Virus record (IMG/VR): IMGVR_UViG_3300035180_001452
Coordinates: 1-64,000 of that record
Direction: 5' to 3' (one strand)
Length of the DNA stretch: 64,000 bases
Origin: a virus
Of the stretch, positions 8,253 through 17,665 are shown in pieces. The stretch's first letter is position 1. Each line of letters starts with the position of its first letter. The notes beneath the pieces were generated by a model. It was not told the DNA's origin and ran no database searches. It was given only the letters and a program-made list of their open reading frames with translations. The position numbers were made by a program, and so were the translations under genes.

Positions 8253-10178
8253 CTATGTCTTAGGTAATGCTTTGATTGCATAATGCTTAAGTATAGGAGA
8301 TTCGTTAGGCTTATCTGCAGGCCTCTTTAATGTTATTCTTACCAGTACTCTAGTACCTGTAACAAATACCGTATCACTATCCCCCTTAGATCTATTCTGA
8401 GGTACTATCTTTTGCCAGGTATGACCATCGGTAGATACTTCATAAGAGATCCACTCGGTATTTGTGTCCCACCCATCCGGAATTTCTTCGGTAGATATTA
8501 TAGAAACAGCGGAGATTTCTCGTACAAAGTAATGAGGAGTAGAAACTATAATACTTTCTTGGGCATATTCTCTAATTGAAATATCAATATCTTTTATTCC
8601 AATAACTCCTCTTCTACCATCAAATACATCCCAAGCATCACCTTGTCTTACTACTGAGGTAGAAGATCCCCAACTTAATAGGCTTCCTGCTATCTGTCCT
8701 ATAGCTCCTCCAACAACTCCGCCTAATATAAGACCTGCGAGCTCTCCTACTGTAGCAAGGCTATTATTCTTACTACCAGTAGATACTCCTTCATCCGGAT
8801 TTGGTAATCTTTCTGTCAATTGTTTATGTGACACAAAAGACACAAAACCTATCTTAATCTCAGACCTTTTATCTATAATACGGAAGTAATAATGGTGGCC
8901 TAGTCCAAGATCTGGAACATAAGACACACCAGACTCCAGAGAAAAGTTAATATACTTTATCTCCTTATCCGGGATTGTCCATATACCAGTACCGGTATAA
9001 TTACCCTCCGGTACTCCTGCTCTATTAGCTTTTAATGATTCATTAAGCTTACTAGTTAGATAGGCATCTTTTACTACAGTTCTAGTATATCCACTATCTC
9101 CTTCTCTACTTACAGATATCTGTCTAACTATAGGATAGGAGCCGCCAAGAATTTGAGGAGAGATTTGTATAGTAGATATTTTTCTAGGCTGATCAAACTC
9201 TAAAGTAAATACTAACTTAGCTGGTTTATCCTCAGTAAAGTTAGCTATGTAGTATCCCTTTCCATCAGGACCTCTATCATACTCAGCTGACCCTGGCCAC
9301 TGTACAAACTTTCTCCATCCAGCGGGCTGGTTAGAGGTGTCATTAGTTGAAGCTATAACATCAATGTTCTGCCCAGCTGCGTCCTTATGCCAAGCAGTTC
9401 CTATAGCTTTACATTTTTGATACCTTGGTACAAAGTTCATCTCCCATTCCATCCATGTATTAGGTTGGGAGTCAAACATATAAGAAACTTGGGATCTAAG
9501 ATCTGTCTTACCTACAAGGGTTACTTGTGGTTCTGGGTTTTTATCATCTGGGCTGCTAGGACCACCTTCACTAGCAATCTCCATATTATTACCTGGGATT
9601 CCGTAGCTGTTCCCATGATCTATGGTAAGCTTAGTTACATACTTAAGTAAGCTGTCTAGAGAAGTTGCACTAAGCATGGCAATACCGTTAGATATATCTA
9701 CAAATGCTGTTGTAGCTTCTCTATCTACTTTATCATAGGAAGTAAAGCTATCTGAGGACCAGAGGAATAATGACTCGCTATCAGAAGAGAAGAGCTGAAA
9801 CTGAGAGGTTTTGTTTTGTACAGTACCTATTAAATTACTGATAGATATATTCTCGCTTTGTACTCTGTTAAATAAATCTCTTAGACCCGATCTTACTTTT
9901 CCTAGCTGGTCCCAGAGGGTATTAATATCATTTTCTGCAGAGAACACAGGATCTTCAAGCATTGACTTTATAGGTAGCTCACCGTACCTAAAGTCTGGTA
10001 CTTCTACTGAAGTTCCTAGTTTGACAGAGAATACATTTCTCCAGTCGTTTTCTATGTTAGCTAAAAGATCTGCTTGTGAGGAAATTTCTCCTCTATCAAG
10101 CTTTTTTTCTAGCTCGTCTAAAACTTTTTTAGCTCTATCTTCTATTATAGCACGCGTCTGATCTGTATTTAAAAGCAT
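8253..10178 (-). CDS. Large baseplate/fibre-type structural protein with glycine-rich hydrophobic segment, 641 aa
   Basis: Helical N-terminal ~130 residues (QTRAIIEDRAKKVLDELEKK), then the family motif TTAFVDISNGIAML shared with the neighbours at 5608 and 10182. The segment 'SQVSYMFDSQPNTWMEWEMNF' resembles the core of F5/8 type C/discoidin domains, which bind sugars. An unusual feature is a hydrophobic glycine-zipper-like stretch at about residues 478-500 (LAGLILGGVVGGAIGQIAGS), which could insert in a membrane or pack helices in the baseplate. AGAAGGACC precedes ATG 10178. Only three bases separate it from the upstream gene. Role in adsorption or baseplate periphery is inferred from position and paralogy. 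Confidence 0.75.
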   Translation of the reverse strand: MLLNTDQTRAIIEDRAKKVLDELEKKLDRGEISSQADLLANIENDWRNVFSVKLGTSVEVPDFRYGELPIKSMLEDPVFSAENDINTLWDQLGKVRSGLRDLFNRVQSENISISNLIGTVQNKTSQFQLFSSDSESLFLWSSDSFTSYDKVDREATTAFVDISNGIAMLSATSLDSLLKYVTKLTIDHGNSYGIPGNNMEIASEGGPSSPDDKNPEPQVTLVGKTDLRSQVSYMFDSQPNTWMEWEMNFVPRYQKCKAIGTAWHKDAAGQNIDVIASTNDTSNQPAGWRKFVQWPGSAEYDRGPDGKGYYIANFTEDKPAKLVFTLEFDQPRKISTIQISPQILGGSYPIVRQISVSREGDSGYTRTVVKDAYLTSKLNESLKANRAGVPEGNYTGTGIWTIPDKEIKYINFSLESGVSYVPDLGLGHHYYFRIIDKRSEIKIGFVSFVSHKQLTERLPNPDEGVSTGSKNNSLATVGELAGLILGGVVGGAIGQIAGSLLSWGSSTSVVRQGDAWDVFDGRRGVIGIKDIDISIREYAQESIIVSTPHYFVREISAVSIISTEEIPDGWDTNTEWISYEVSTDGHTWQKIVPQNRSKGDSDTVFVTGTRVLVRITLKRPADKPNESPILKHYAIKALPKT

Positions 10179-10181
10179 TTT

Positions 10182-13100
10182 CTAGGTCCTTCTAACGTTT
10201 AATAGTAATTTAAAATCATCTACATATGGAGTTTGGTTAGTAAATGATGGCCTAGATAAATCTATTATTATTCTAGGATTAATTCCTAAGGTATCATACC
10301 CGACAGTTATGACAGCAGGAGTATCAGAATACTTATGCATGTTTTCCGCAAATACTAGGTATCCATCAGAATGTACATAGTATTCATATACCGGGTAGTA
10401 GTCTCCGTCTAGCGGGTCCAGTACTGGAGGTTTAAGAGTTGGTATTTCTCCTGTTAAGTAGTTAGTCATATTTCTAGTGACAGGATATTTTTGTGGGAAT
10501 AGCTCTTGTTGTATAAATAAATAACTTCCACTACTAGGTAAGTTAAAGAAGTTTTCTCTAGGTGAATCTTCTGTTACCATGTACCAGTAGGTAGCTTTTA
10601 CTTGAGTATAGCTAGGATCTGGTGGGGCCTGTAGTACTTGTACCAGTCCTAGATCAGCATCGATAATAATCTTTAATGGGTCTATATTAACATCACCAGA
10701 TGGACTGCTCCATTTAGCTGTGAAATTAATTCCACTCTTTCCTGCTGCTATATTTTTATACCTAGTTTGCCATAGTTGAAAACTTCTGGTGGTAGTAGCC
10801 TGCTTAGAGCTAGGTGTAGATTTCCACGTGTGTGTATTATTACTATTATCAGACAGCACATTTGAGGTAGTAGTGGTTGAAGAGGAAACTTCTTGGAAGT
10901 GGTTCTTTTCAATTACAGAACTACTTACCTGAGTCATATCAGCAGGAGCTAGTATCTCATCTACAGACTGTAGGAAATCTTCTGGTTTTGGTTTTCCAAT
11001 AGAGTCTGGGTTTACTGTTAGTCCAGTATCAGGAAAGTATAGCGTAGCCTCTATAGGCCTATATCCTTCTATAGATTTTATGGTTCCCTCGTCATCTAAA
11101 TACTTGGGTCTTATAGCGTTTGGATCAAATAACGCTTTTCTACCACCCAGGTTAGAAGACAGGCTTTCAATAAGACCTAATATTCTTGTTCTATTAATGT
11201 ATGGGTAGTTAGAGATATATACTCTTCCATATCTATCTGTTCCATCTATACTTTCTGATATATGTTTAACTGGAATAATAAAATCCGATCTTTCTCGTAC
11301 AGTAAATCCTATATCATCAGAAGGATAGAATCTCAGAGTACCTACTCCACTATAGTATCCTTCTGTTTCTAATCTTCGTAGCATCATATAAGTACTATAT
11401 GAAGTATAGTAGGTAGGAGTTTCTGCGGTTATTCTTATATGCCGTATATTATTTTTAAGATTAGCATCTATATTTGCTATATTTATTACAAACGGAGTCA
11501 TGATTATATCACGTCTGCTCTGATCATAATTGTAGTTATCATAAAACACATCGCCAAAGGTTCCAGTAATAGGCCAATTATATCCATCTGATGAAAAAGC
11601 TATAGTAAACTTAAATTCTTTCTGGTCTTGTTGTTTATTAGCAGCAAATAGAAAAAACTCTCCAACAATAGCAGTAGCTCCTCTAAGATCTAGAGGAGTG
11701 TCTAGATTCTTTTGTATATACATCTTAGGAGCTAGATCTTTACCTAGCCGTACTAATAGTATATCTGCTGTTTCTGGTATATATTGCCATGTTATTGCTT
11801 GGAGCGCTGAACTGCCATATGTCCAGGTAGAATAATCTAAGTATGGAATAGTAGGTGGGGGCATTGGAAACTCATCTGTATCACTATAAGCTGTATTACT
11901 ACTAAAGATCTTACCATTTAATAGCTGCTTTCCTTTTTCTGGAGGATCATTTTCAGTTAAAGTAATAGTATACTTTATACTATCTGGTCCAGTTGTTCTC
12001 TTAGCAACACTATCATTACTCTCTAGTCTTATCTCTCTGATTTCTCCATTAACTTTAATAGGAAGACTTACATACCTAGCAGATGGAGCATATTCTCTAT
12101 GCCTTAGATATATCTCAAAAGCGCCCATCTGGTATTCATATACCGGGTAGTCTGTGGTACTGTTTTGTGGATAGGCGTACTTCTCTATTTCCTCAAGTAA
12201 TTGCCATGAGGTACCTTCTATATCTCTTAGCATTCTTCCAGAGTCTATAGAATATCTGCTAGTAACTGGTACTCTAAGCTCACTACCTCTATTTATTTCT
12301 TTATCCCAGTCTAGTATTTGAGGTAGAGTATTTATTCTTCTAGTTAGCCTTTCCCATCTGGACTGCTGTTGCTGATACTCATCTAGAGAATAATGCTTAA
12401 ATGTATAATTCTCCTGTGAGAATATCAAATATATTCTGCTAGCATTAATAGGATATGGTAGAAATATAGTTCTTCTGCCATCAACTTTTTCGTATATTAT
12501 AAATTCTTTTATAGCTTCTATAAATATATCTGATAGCCATAGCTCAGACTTTCTTTTGAAAAATGGCGGAATTCCTATTCTAAAAGAAACAGTTTCAGTA
12601 CCAGGCGGTGGATCGAATGTTATTACAACTCTAGTCCAGCCAAGACTATCTAGATGTATAGTTTCTACCTTATCTCCAAGTACTCCACCAGAAGCTATAA
12701 AGGATACTCCTACCATTATAGGAGTATCTCCATCAGTTTTTGCTAGGAAGCTAACCTCAAGACCTTGTGTTACGGAAATACTAAAAGCGCCATGGTTTAA
12801 GAATATAGACCCAGAAGGAGAAAACGTATAAAGCCTAACAGCAGGCAGACCATCAGGACCGCTATCGCTATATAGATCAGCATCCCCGGTATTTCCTGTA
12901 CCAAACATTGAGCCGTCTTTATACCATAGCTCACTTGGGTTAGAGTTTATTCCATATAGAAATGTTGGATCTGTAAGACTATTACTTTCTCTATTAGTCC
13001 AGCCTACTGCTATTAAACTCATTGGATGTTGGCCATATGGTCTTATATCCAGCTCTGATACTTGTGTGTTATGTTCTAGTTCTACCTTTATTCTGCAAGC

Positions 13101-13862
13101 AGCTCCACCCTTATACCCCCTTGGATTTGTTGGATCGTCATTATTAACTATTGGTAGCCAGGGAAATTGATCTGTAGTACAGTATATTGGAGCACTAGCA
13201 TGAACTACCTCGTTCCAGAAATTAGTAATAGTTCCATCAAAGGCATTGTTTACTGTATGTCCATCAGATACCGGAAGCCCTATGATTCTATCTAGATATA
13301 CATTACTCGGAACTATACCGGGGGATGAGAGCTGGTTTAGGAACTCTCCATCTATTGGGAGCTTTAGTATTCCATCGGCTGTATCAATAAATGCTTGCGG
13401 TATAGTACCGGCTCCATAAAATGAGGGGCTATCCTCTTTGGTAGTCTGAGCATTAAATGTTTCTATTATGGTGTCTGTATAGCTTATCTTACTAGACGTT
13501 GCATTGTTTTTAGCCTGAGATACTTTAGTTTCTAGATCTTCTACAGATAGCCTTAGCTTTTTTATTTCGTTTTGCGAGAGAGCTTCAATAGAGCTCATAT
13601 ATCTCCATAGGTTATTGCTCTCAGCATATATAGATCCTAGGTCTGCATAAATAGTAGTTATAGCAGAGTTATACTCAGGTATTCCAGCTACAGTATTACC
13701 TAGCTGTGTTAATGGGCCAGGAGACTCGTTTATAAGACTTTGGATTTGATCCTCTGAAGTTATGAGACCAGTCTCCTTGCTTCCTAAAAGCTTATTTAAG
13801 GCACTCTCTCTACCTTTAGTAAGAGCAGACTGAAACACATCTATGAAACTAAATAACGCCAT
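10182..13862 (-). CDS. Very large beta-rich tail structural protein with discoidin-like region, 1226 aa
   Basis: Helical head with a coiled-coil-like stretch (ALSQNEIKKLRLSVEDLETKVSQAK, about residues 95-120), then the family motif AFIDTADGILKLP. This is followed at about residues 195-290 by a convincing discoidin-like pattern: 'VNNAFDGTITNFW' followed by 'ACRIKVELEHNTQVSELDI', matching the DG...tnFW...i.iDLg..v.v..I layout of galactose-binding F5/8 type C folds. A second jelly-roll-like region (about 320-430, 'SVTQGLEVSFLAKTDGDTPI') resembles carbohydrate-binding modules. The C-terminal half has no recognisable family. Likely a structural protein of the adsorption apparatus that contacts surface glycans; the sugar-binding idea is inferred from fold resemblance only. 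Confidence 0.8.
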   Translation of the reverse strand: MALFSFIDVFQSALTKGRESALNKLLGSKETGLITSEDQIQSLINESPGPLTQLGNTVAGIPEYNSAITTIYADLGSIYAESNNLWRYMSSIEALSQNEIKKLRLSVEDLETKVSQAKNNATSSKISYTDTIIETFNAQTTKEDSPSFYGAGTIPQAFIDTADGILKLPIDGEFLNQLSSPGIVPSNVYLDRIIGLPVSDGHTVNNAFDGTITNFWNEVVHASAPIYCTTDQFPWLPIVNNDDPTNPRGYKGGAACRIKVELEHNTQVSELDIRPYGQHPMSLIAVGWTNRESNSLTDPTFLYGINSNPSELWYKDGSMFGTGNTGDADLYSDSGPDGLPAVRLYTFSPSGSIFLNHGAFSISVTQGLEVSFLAKTDGDTPIMVGVSFIASGGVLGDKVETIHLDSLGWTRVVITFDPPPGTETVSFRIGIPPFFKRKSELWLSDIFIEAIKEFIIYEKVDGRRTIFLPYPINASRIYLIFSQENYTFKHYSLDEYQQQQSRWERLTRRINTLPQILDWDKEINRGSELRVPVTSRYSIDSGRMLRDIEGTSWQLLEEIEKYAYPQNSTTDYPVYEYQMGAFEIYLRHREYAPSARYVSLPIKVNGEIREIRLESNDSVAKRTTGPDSIKYTITLTENDPPEKGKQLLNGKIFSSNTAYSDTDEFPMPPPTIPYLDYSTWTYGSSALQAITWQYIPETADILLVRLGKDLAPKMYIQKNLDTPLDLRGATAIVGEFFLFAANKQQDQKEFKFTIAFSSDGYNWPITGTFGDVFYDNYNYDQSRRDIIMTPFVINIANIDANLKNNIRHIRITAETPTYYTSYSTYMMLRRLETEGYYSGVGTLRFYPSDDIGFTVRERSDFIIPVKHISESIDGTDRYGRVYISNYPYINRTRILGLIESLSSNLGGRKALFDPNAIRPKYLDDEGTIKSIEGYRPIEATLYFPDTGLTVNPDSIGKPKPEDFLQSVDEILAPADMTQVSSSVIEKNHFQEVSSSTTTTSNVLSDNSNNTHTWKSTPSSKQATTTRSFQLWQTRYKNIAAGKSGINFTAKWSSPSGDVNIDPLKIIIDADLGLVQVLQAPPDPSYTQVKATYWYMVTEDSPRENFFNLPSSGSYLFIQQELFPQKYPVTRNMTNYLTGEIPTLKPPVLDPLDGDYYPVYEYYVHSDGYLVFAENMHKYSDTPAVITVGYDTLGINPRIIIDLSRPSFTNQTPYVDDFKLLLNVRRT

Positions 13863-13875
13863 AGCTAATTTTTCC

Positions 13876-16800
13876 TTAGACGTAGCGAATTATCCAATGA
13901 ACTCCAGCAGCCACGTGCTTTTGTACCGCCTCTTCAACTTGCTGAGAGGTCATCTTTCTGTATCCATTTGTACCTGTTAATACTGCAGCTGGAACCTCAA
14001 ACACAACCACACCATTAATCATTACCGGGTCACCGTCATTACTTCCTATGTCCCAGTTCCACCCCTCGAATAGCCTCCTCTTAATTCTTATAATAGCAAA
14101 GAGATCACCAGATCCCGGTATACTACTATTAACTTTTAAGAACAGTAATCCAGTACTAGCTTGATTAGCAGCTAGATACCAGTTACCAGAAGAATCTTGC
14201 GTATATCCTATAGTACGAGACCAGCTATTTCCTACTTGGAACCCACTCGCTCCAGAGCTCGGAGTAGTCATTGATATATTTCCAAATAGGGAGTTAGAAG
14301 GTACTATAGCATATGGATCACCAGAGGAGCTAGCATATCCAAGGCCTAGTATAGTAACAACATCATTATTGTAAAATTGAACATGTGTATTTATCCAATC
14401 GTAACCAACTGGTATACGAACTCTGGCTTCTTCCACAAAGTCTACTGGTTTATAATTAGGATCACTACCCCAATCTTCTGGTAGTCCTCCTCCTCTGGAT
14501 CTAATATCTAATACACTTACATCATTAATACTTCCTGGAGGAACAATAAATACCTTTCCTATAATAGCTGCACTAGGATATCCTGGTACTTCTCCTTCAT
14601 TTGTATGAGTACCGACAAGGTGTCTTACAAAACAGGTAGGCCTAGTTTCTGGAGGAAGTTCAAACGCAGAGTGGTATGTATAGTTTCCACTAGCAACACA
14701 GCTAGCATAATAAGCAGCTGTGGGTATAAGGTAAATTACCACTGGATTGTTTAGTATATCAAACCCCGCCTTACCTTTATTGTCTGCACATAAGTTAAAT
14801 CTATGCCCGGCTGATGGATTTAGATCCAGATCGTGCCAGGATTTCCCATCGTAATATCCTCTATAAATATATCTAGGTTCTATATATATATAACTAGCAT
14901 ATATTACATCAGTATCATTAAAGCTTCTCTTAAACTTTAATATACCTGCATCAGGATCTACAGACTCTAGTAAGTCCGGATACTCTGCTACTACGTCTTG
15001 AACTGATACTACCCAGTGACTTTCACGGGTACCTGTAATTACCGAAACGCCATTTATTGATACTCCGTAGATATATCTAACATCGGTATTACCTAACCAC
15101 ACAGTTTTATTATCGATTAGCTGGCATCTGCCTCCACTGCTCTGAAAATGCCTTAAGAAGTCTGGACTATCCCCTACCCTAATTTGACTTACTAGATTAT
15201 ACTCAGGTACTGTATATATAAGTACTATATCGTCCCCATCATTAAAGCCAACAGTCCTTAACCAACTACCACTTGGCTCACTACTGCTCATAGTAAATCT
15301 TCTTTCGAAGATTCCATCTTTTATACCCAGTCTCCAACCACCTGTATTATCCATGTATACTCTATCTACAGTTATTCTATTAGAGAACGAGTATACATTG
15401 ATATTAGAGAAGCTACCACTTAAGTCACCGCTAGATGCTGGCGCATAACTATTTAGAGATACAGTATTTATACCAGCTATAGTAGCACAAAACTTAAACG
15501 TTACCCTAGCCTGTTTTGTAGCAGTATTAGAGAACCTAAATTTTGGAGTAGATATTACAATAAAGTACCATCCAGTTCTATCATCATGTAATACTTGATC
15601 ATATCGTAGTGTCGTGTTCCGTGGATCTATAGTATATGTAAGAGGAGTTTCTGTCACGTTCCCGTTTATATCTAACCCTTCCACTATTGCAGTAACATAC
15701 CCATAACCAGACACAGTCTCTGTTCTCAAACCCCACGGGGTATTTACATATATACTAAATGGCTCTGCAAATGCTCCTCTTAGGGTTGAATCCATATTTA
15801 AAGTTATGCCAGACTTTGCTCCAGGCCATTGTAGTGCATAACTTAGACCATAAGTGCTACCTGTAGAAACTGAGACTGGATCAGCCACCGCTATATGTTG
15901 GGTATTAAAATACTTATTACAAAAATCTTCTGTTAGCTGAAAGGTACCATTCTTATATATAGTTTTCCATGAATAGATATAGTGTAGGTTATCAGTTGAA
16001 GTACGTTTATTGTATACGCCAAAGGCAAACTTATTATTTGCCTCGTTATAGTCTAATACACCTGTTGAAGGATTAATAGCTTGAGATGGATAGAATGTCC
16101 AGTATGGAATAGGAGGAGCTACAACTTCCTTTAGCTCCATGTTATCCCATATCTCTTTTGTAAATGGATTTCTTACTGTACTATCATTACAGTAAATAAC
16201 TAACTGCCACTTAGTAGTAGCTGAATACCCACTAGAACTAAATGTTAGGCTTACTTTTTGGTATGATGACGTACCAGTTATTGGTGCTGAACTTACCTCT
16301 CCAATTACATTATTAGTAGCATCTAAGAACCTTACTTTTAACTGACATCTTGACCATCCCTCACCAGTATTATTGGGGTCATATACCATTACATACATCC
16401 ATCCCCCAAAGCTATATAATTTGTTATTGTCTAGGCCAGTAACATCTATACATGCCTCACTATCAAGATACCCTAACCATAGATAGTTACTGCCAGTTCT
16501 GGGAGTACCTCTACTAAAAGGTATATTGAACATCTCCTCAAAGTAATATTCTTCCCAAGTTCTACCACCAACAGACCACTCCCCATTTTCAAATCCTGGA
16601 TCAGGACATAGGTTCATAAATGAAGTATCAAAGTCACCATCGCCATATCTATTATCTACAAACTCTGGATTAATAATAATGTTAGGGGATGGAACTGTTT
16701 CACCTAAGCCAGTATCACTTGACCATATTGTATCTTCAGATGAAGGAGGATACGCCCACGGCTTATAAGTATAACTTCTTAAGCGTACATCATCAAAGTA

Positions 16801-17643
16801 TACGCCCTGAATTGCTTCTCCACCAATTACTATTCTAAAGCTTACTATTGAAGGATCATCTATTTTAAAGTAGTCTGATCTAAACCTAAGAAAGTTCTTT
16901 GTGCTTTGTGTAAGGTAATTGCTAGTATCTCCATACTCCTGGTTTATACTACCTGACCACATAGTAGCTACAGCATTACCACTAGCATCGTAACCTATAA
17001 CGCTAAGATCAATACTGGTTTTAGTAATATCCTGATACTGCCAGGACTGAGCTCCTCTTCTATAGCCATAGTTATCTACCGGGTCGGTTGCTATCCACAG
17101 ACTTAGTTGGTAGGCTATTTCCGCCCTATCATATTGATCTTCTTTCCCAGCTTCTCTAGCTACTATATAGTCACTAATAATTGAGGCGGATACAGTTCCT
17201 GTGTTCCAGTCGACAGTAACGCATTTTGGTGCTGCTGATGGATCTTGGTCTACAGCAGGCGTGTCTTCTGTATCATATAAACTGTTTAATGAGGTTCTGC
17301 CCCCATTAAGGTCCCAGTTCCATACTCCTCCTAAAACACTCCAGGAAGCTCCTGTGCTAGGTGCAATTCCATACATAAAACTAGAGTCTAATACCTTGTT
17401 AACCGACACTAGCTCGGATACAGATCTACTTATAGCTATAGCCTTTCTAGTAATGTTAACATTAGGTACAGTACTCTTTACTGTTAGACCATCTGTATTA
17501 TATGTAGTATATTTTCCAGTACCTACTAGCTTTAAGTGCTGTCCAATATCAGAAGTAGGCACATTAATGTATGCCAGAGGAACTGCTCCATCCGGCACAC
17601 TTCTAGCAAAATTAAACTGTAGCTGTTCTAGTTGACTGGGCAT
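13876..17643 (-). CDS. Very large beta-rich tail structural protein with CBM-like domains, 1255 aa
   Basis: No helical head; the protein is beta-rich throughout. Two regions look like CBM4/9-type jelly rolls: about residues 70-290 (ending 'GVYFDDVRLRSYTYKP') and about 320-510 ('NLCPDPGFENGEWSVGGRTWEEYY ... KVRFLDATNNVIGEVSS'). The phrase 'NPGFExG-W' followed by a 'D-V-L' strand is the classic signature of such modules. The remaining ~700 residues are unassigned. AAGGAATAG precedes ATG 17643 and the gene sits 13 bases from the next. It belongs to the block of large adsorption-type proteins after the baseplate genes. Sugar-binding is inferred, not shown. Confidence 0.8.
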   Translation of the reverse strand: MPSQLEQLQFNFARSVPDGAVPLAYINVPTSDIGQHLKLVGTGKYTTYNTDGLTVKSTVPNVNITRKAIAISRSVSELVSVNKVLDSSFMYGIAPSTGASWSVLGGVWNWDLNGGRTSLNSLYDTEDTPAVDQDPSAAPKCVTVDWNTGTVSASIISDYIVAREAGKEDQYDRAEIAYQLSLWIATDPVDNYGYRRGAQSWQYQDITKTSIDLSVIGYDASGNAVATMWSGSINQEYGDTSNYLTQSTKNFLRFRSDYFKIDDPSIVSFRIVIGGEAIQGVYFDDVRLRSYTYKPWAYPPSSEDTIWSSDTGLGETVPSPNIIINPEFVDNRYGDGDFDTSFMNLCPDPGFENGEWSVGGRTWEEYYFEEMFNIPFSRGTPRTGSNYLWLGYLDSEACIDVTGLDNNKLYSFGGWMYVMVYDPNNTGEGWSRCQLKVRFLDATNNVIGEVSSAPITGTSSYQKVSLTFSSSGYSATTKWQLVIYCNDSTVRNPFTKEIWDNMELKEVVAPPIPYWTFYPSQAINPSTGVLDYNEANNKFAFGVYNKRTSTDNLHYIYSWKTIYKNGTFQLTEDFCNKYFNTQHIAVADPVSVSTGSTYGLSYALQWPGAKSGITLNMDSTLRGAFAEPFSIYVNTPWGLRTETVSGYGYVTAIVEGLDINGNVTETPLTYTIDPRNTTLRYDQVLHDDRTGWYFIVISTPKFRFSNTATKQARVTFKFCATIAGINTVSLNSYAPASSGDLSGSFSNINVYSFSNRITVDRVYMDNTGGWRLGIKDGIFERRFTMSSSEPSGSWLRTVGFNDGDDIVLIYTVPEYNLVSQIRVGDSPDFLRHFQSSGGRCQLIDNKTVWLGNTDVRYIYGVSINGVSVITGTRESHWVVSVQDVVAEYPDLLESVDPDAGILKFKRSFNDTDVIYASYIYIEPRYIYRGYYDGKSWHDLDLNPSAGHRFNLCADNKGKAGFDILNNPVVIYLIPTAAYYASCVASGNYTYHSAFELPPETRPTCFVRHLVGTHTNEGEVPGYPSAAIIGKVFIVPPGSINDVSVLDIRSRGGGLPEDWGSDPNYKPVDFVEEARVRIPVGYDWINTHVQFYNNDVVTILGLGYASSSGDPYAIVPSNSLFGNISMTTPSSGASGFQVGNSWSRTIGYTQDSSGNWYLAANQASTGLLFLKVNSSIPGSGDLFAIIRIKRRLFEGWNWDIGSNDGDPVMINGVVVFEVPAAVLTGTNGYRKMTSQQVEEAVQKHVAAGVHWIIRYV

Positions 17644-17665
17644 TATGTACTATTCCTTAGATCTA

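Noticed and set aside
10141-10152. TATTATAGCA (minus TGCTATAATA) matching the promoter element
   Set aside because: It lies inside the coding start of 8253-10178 and encodes ARAIIED; likely chance.
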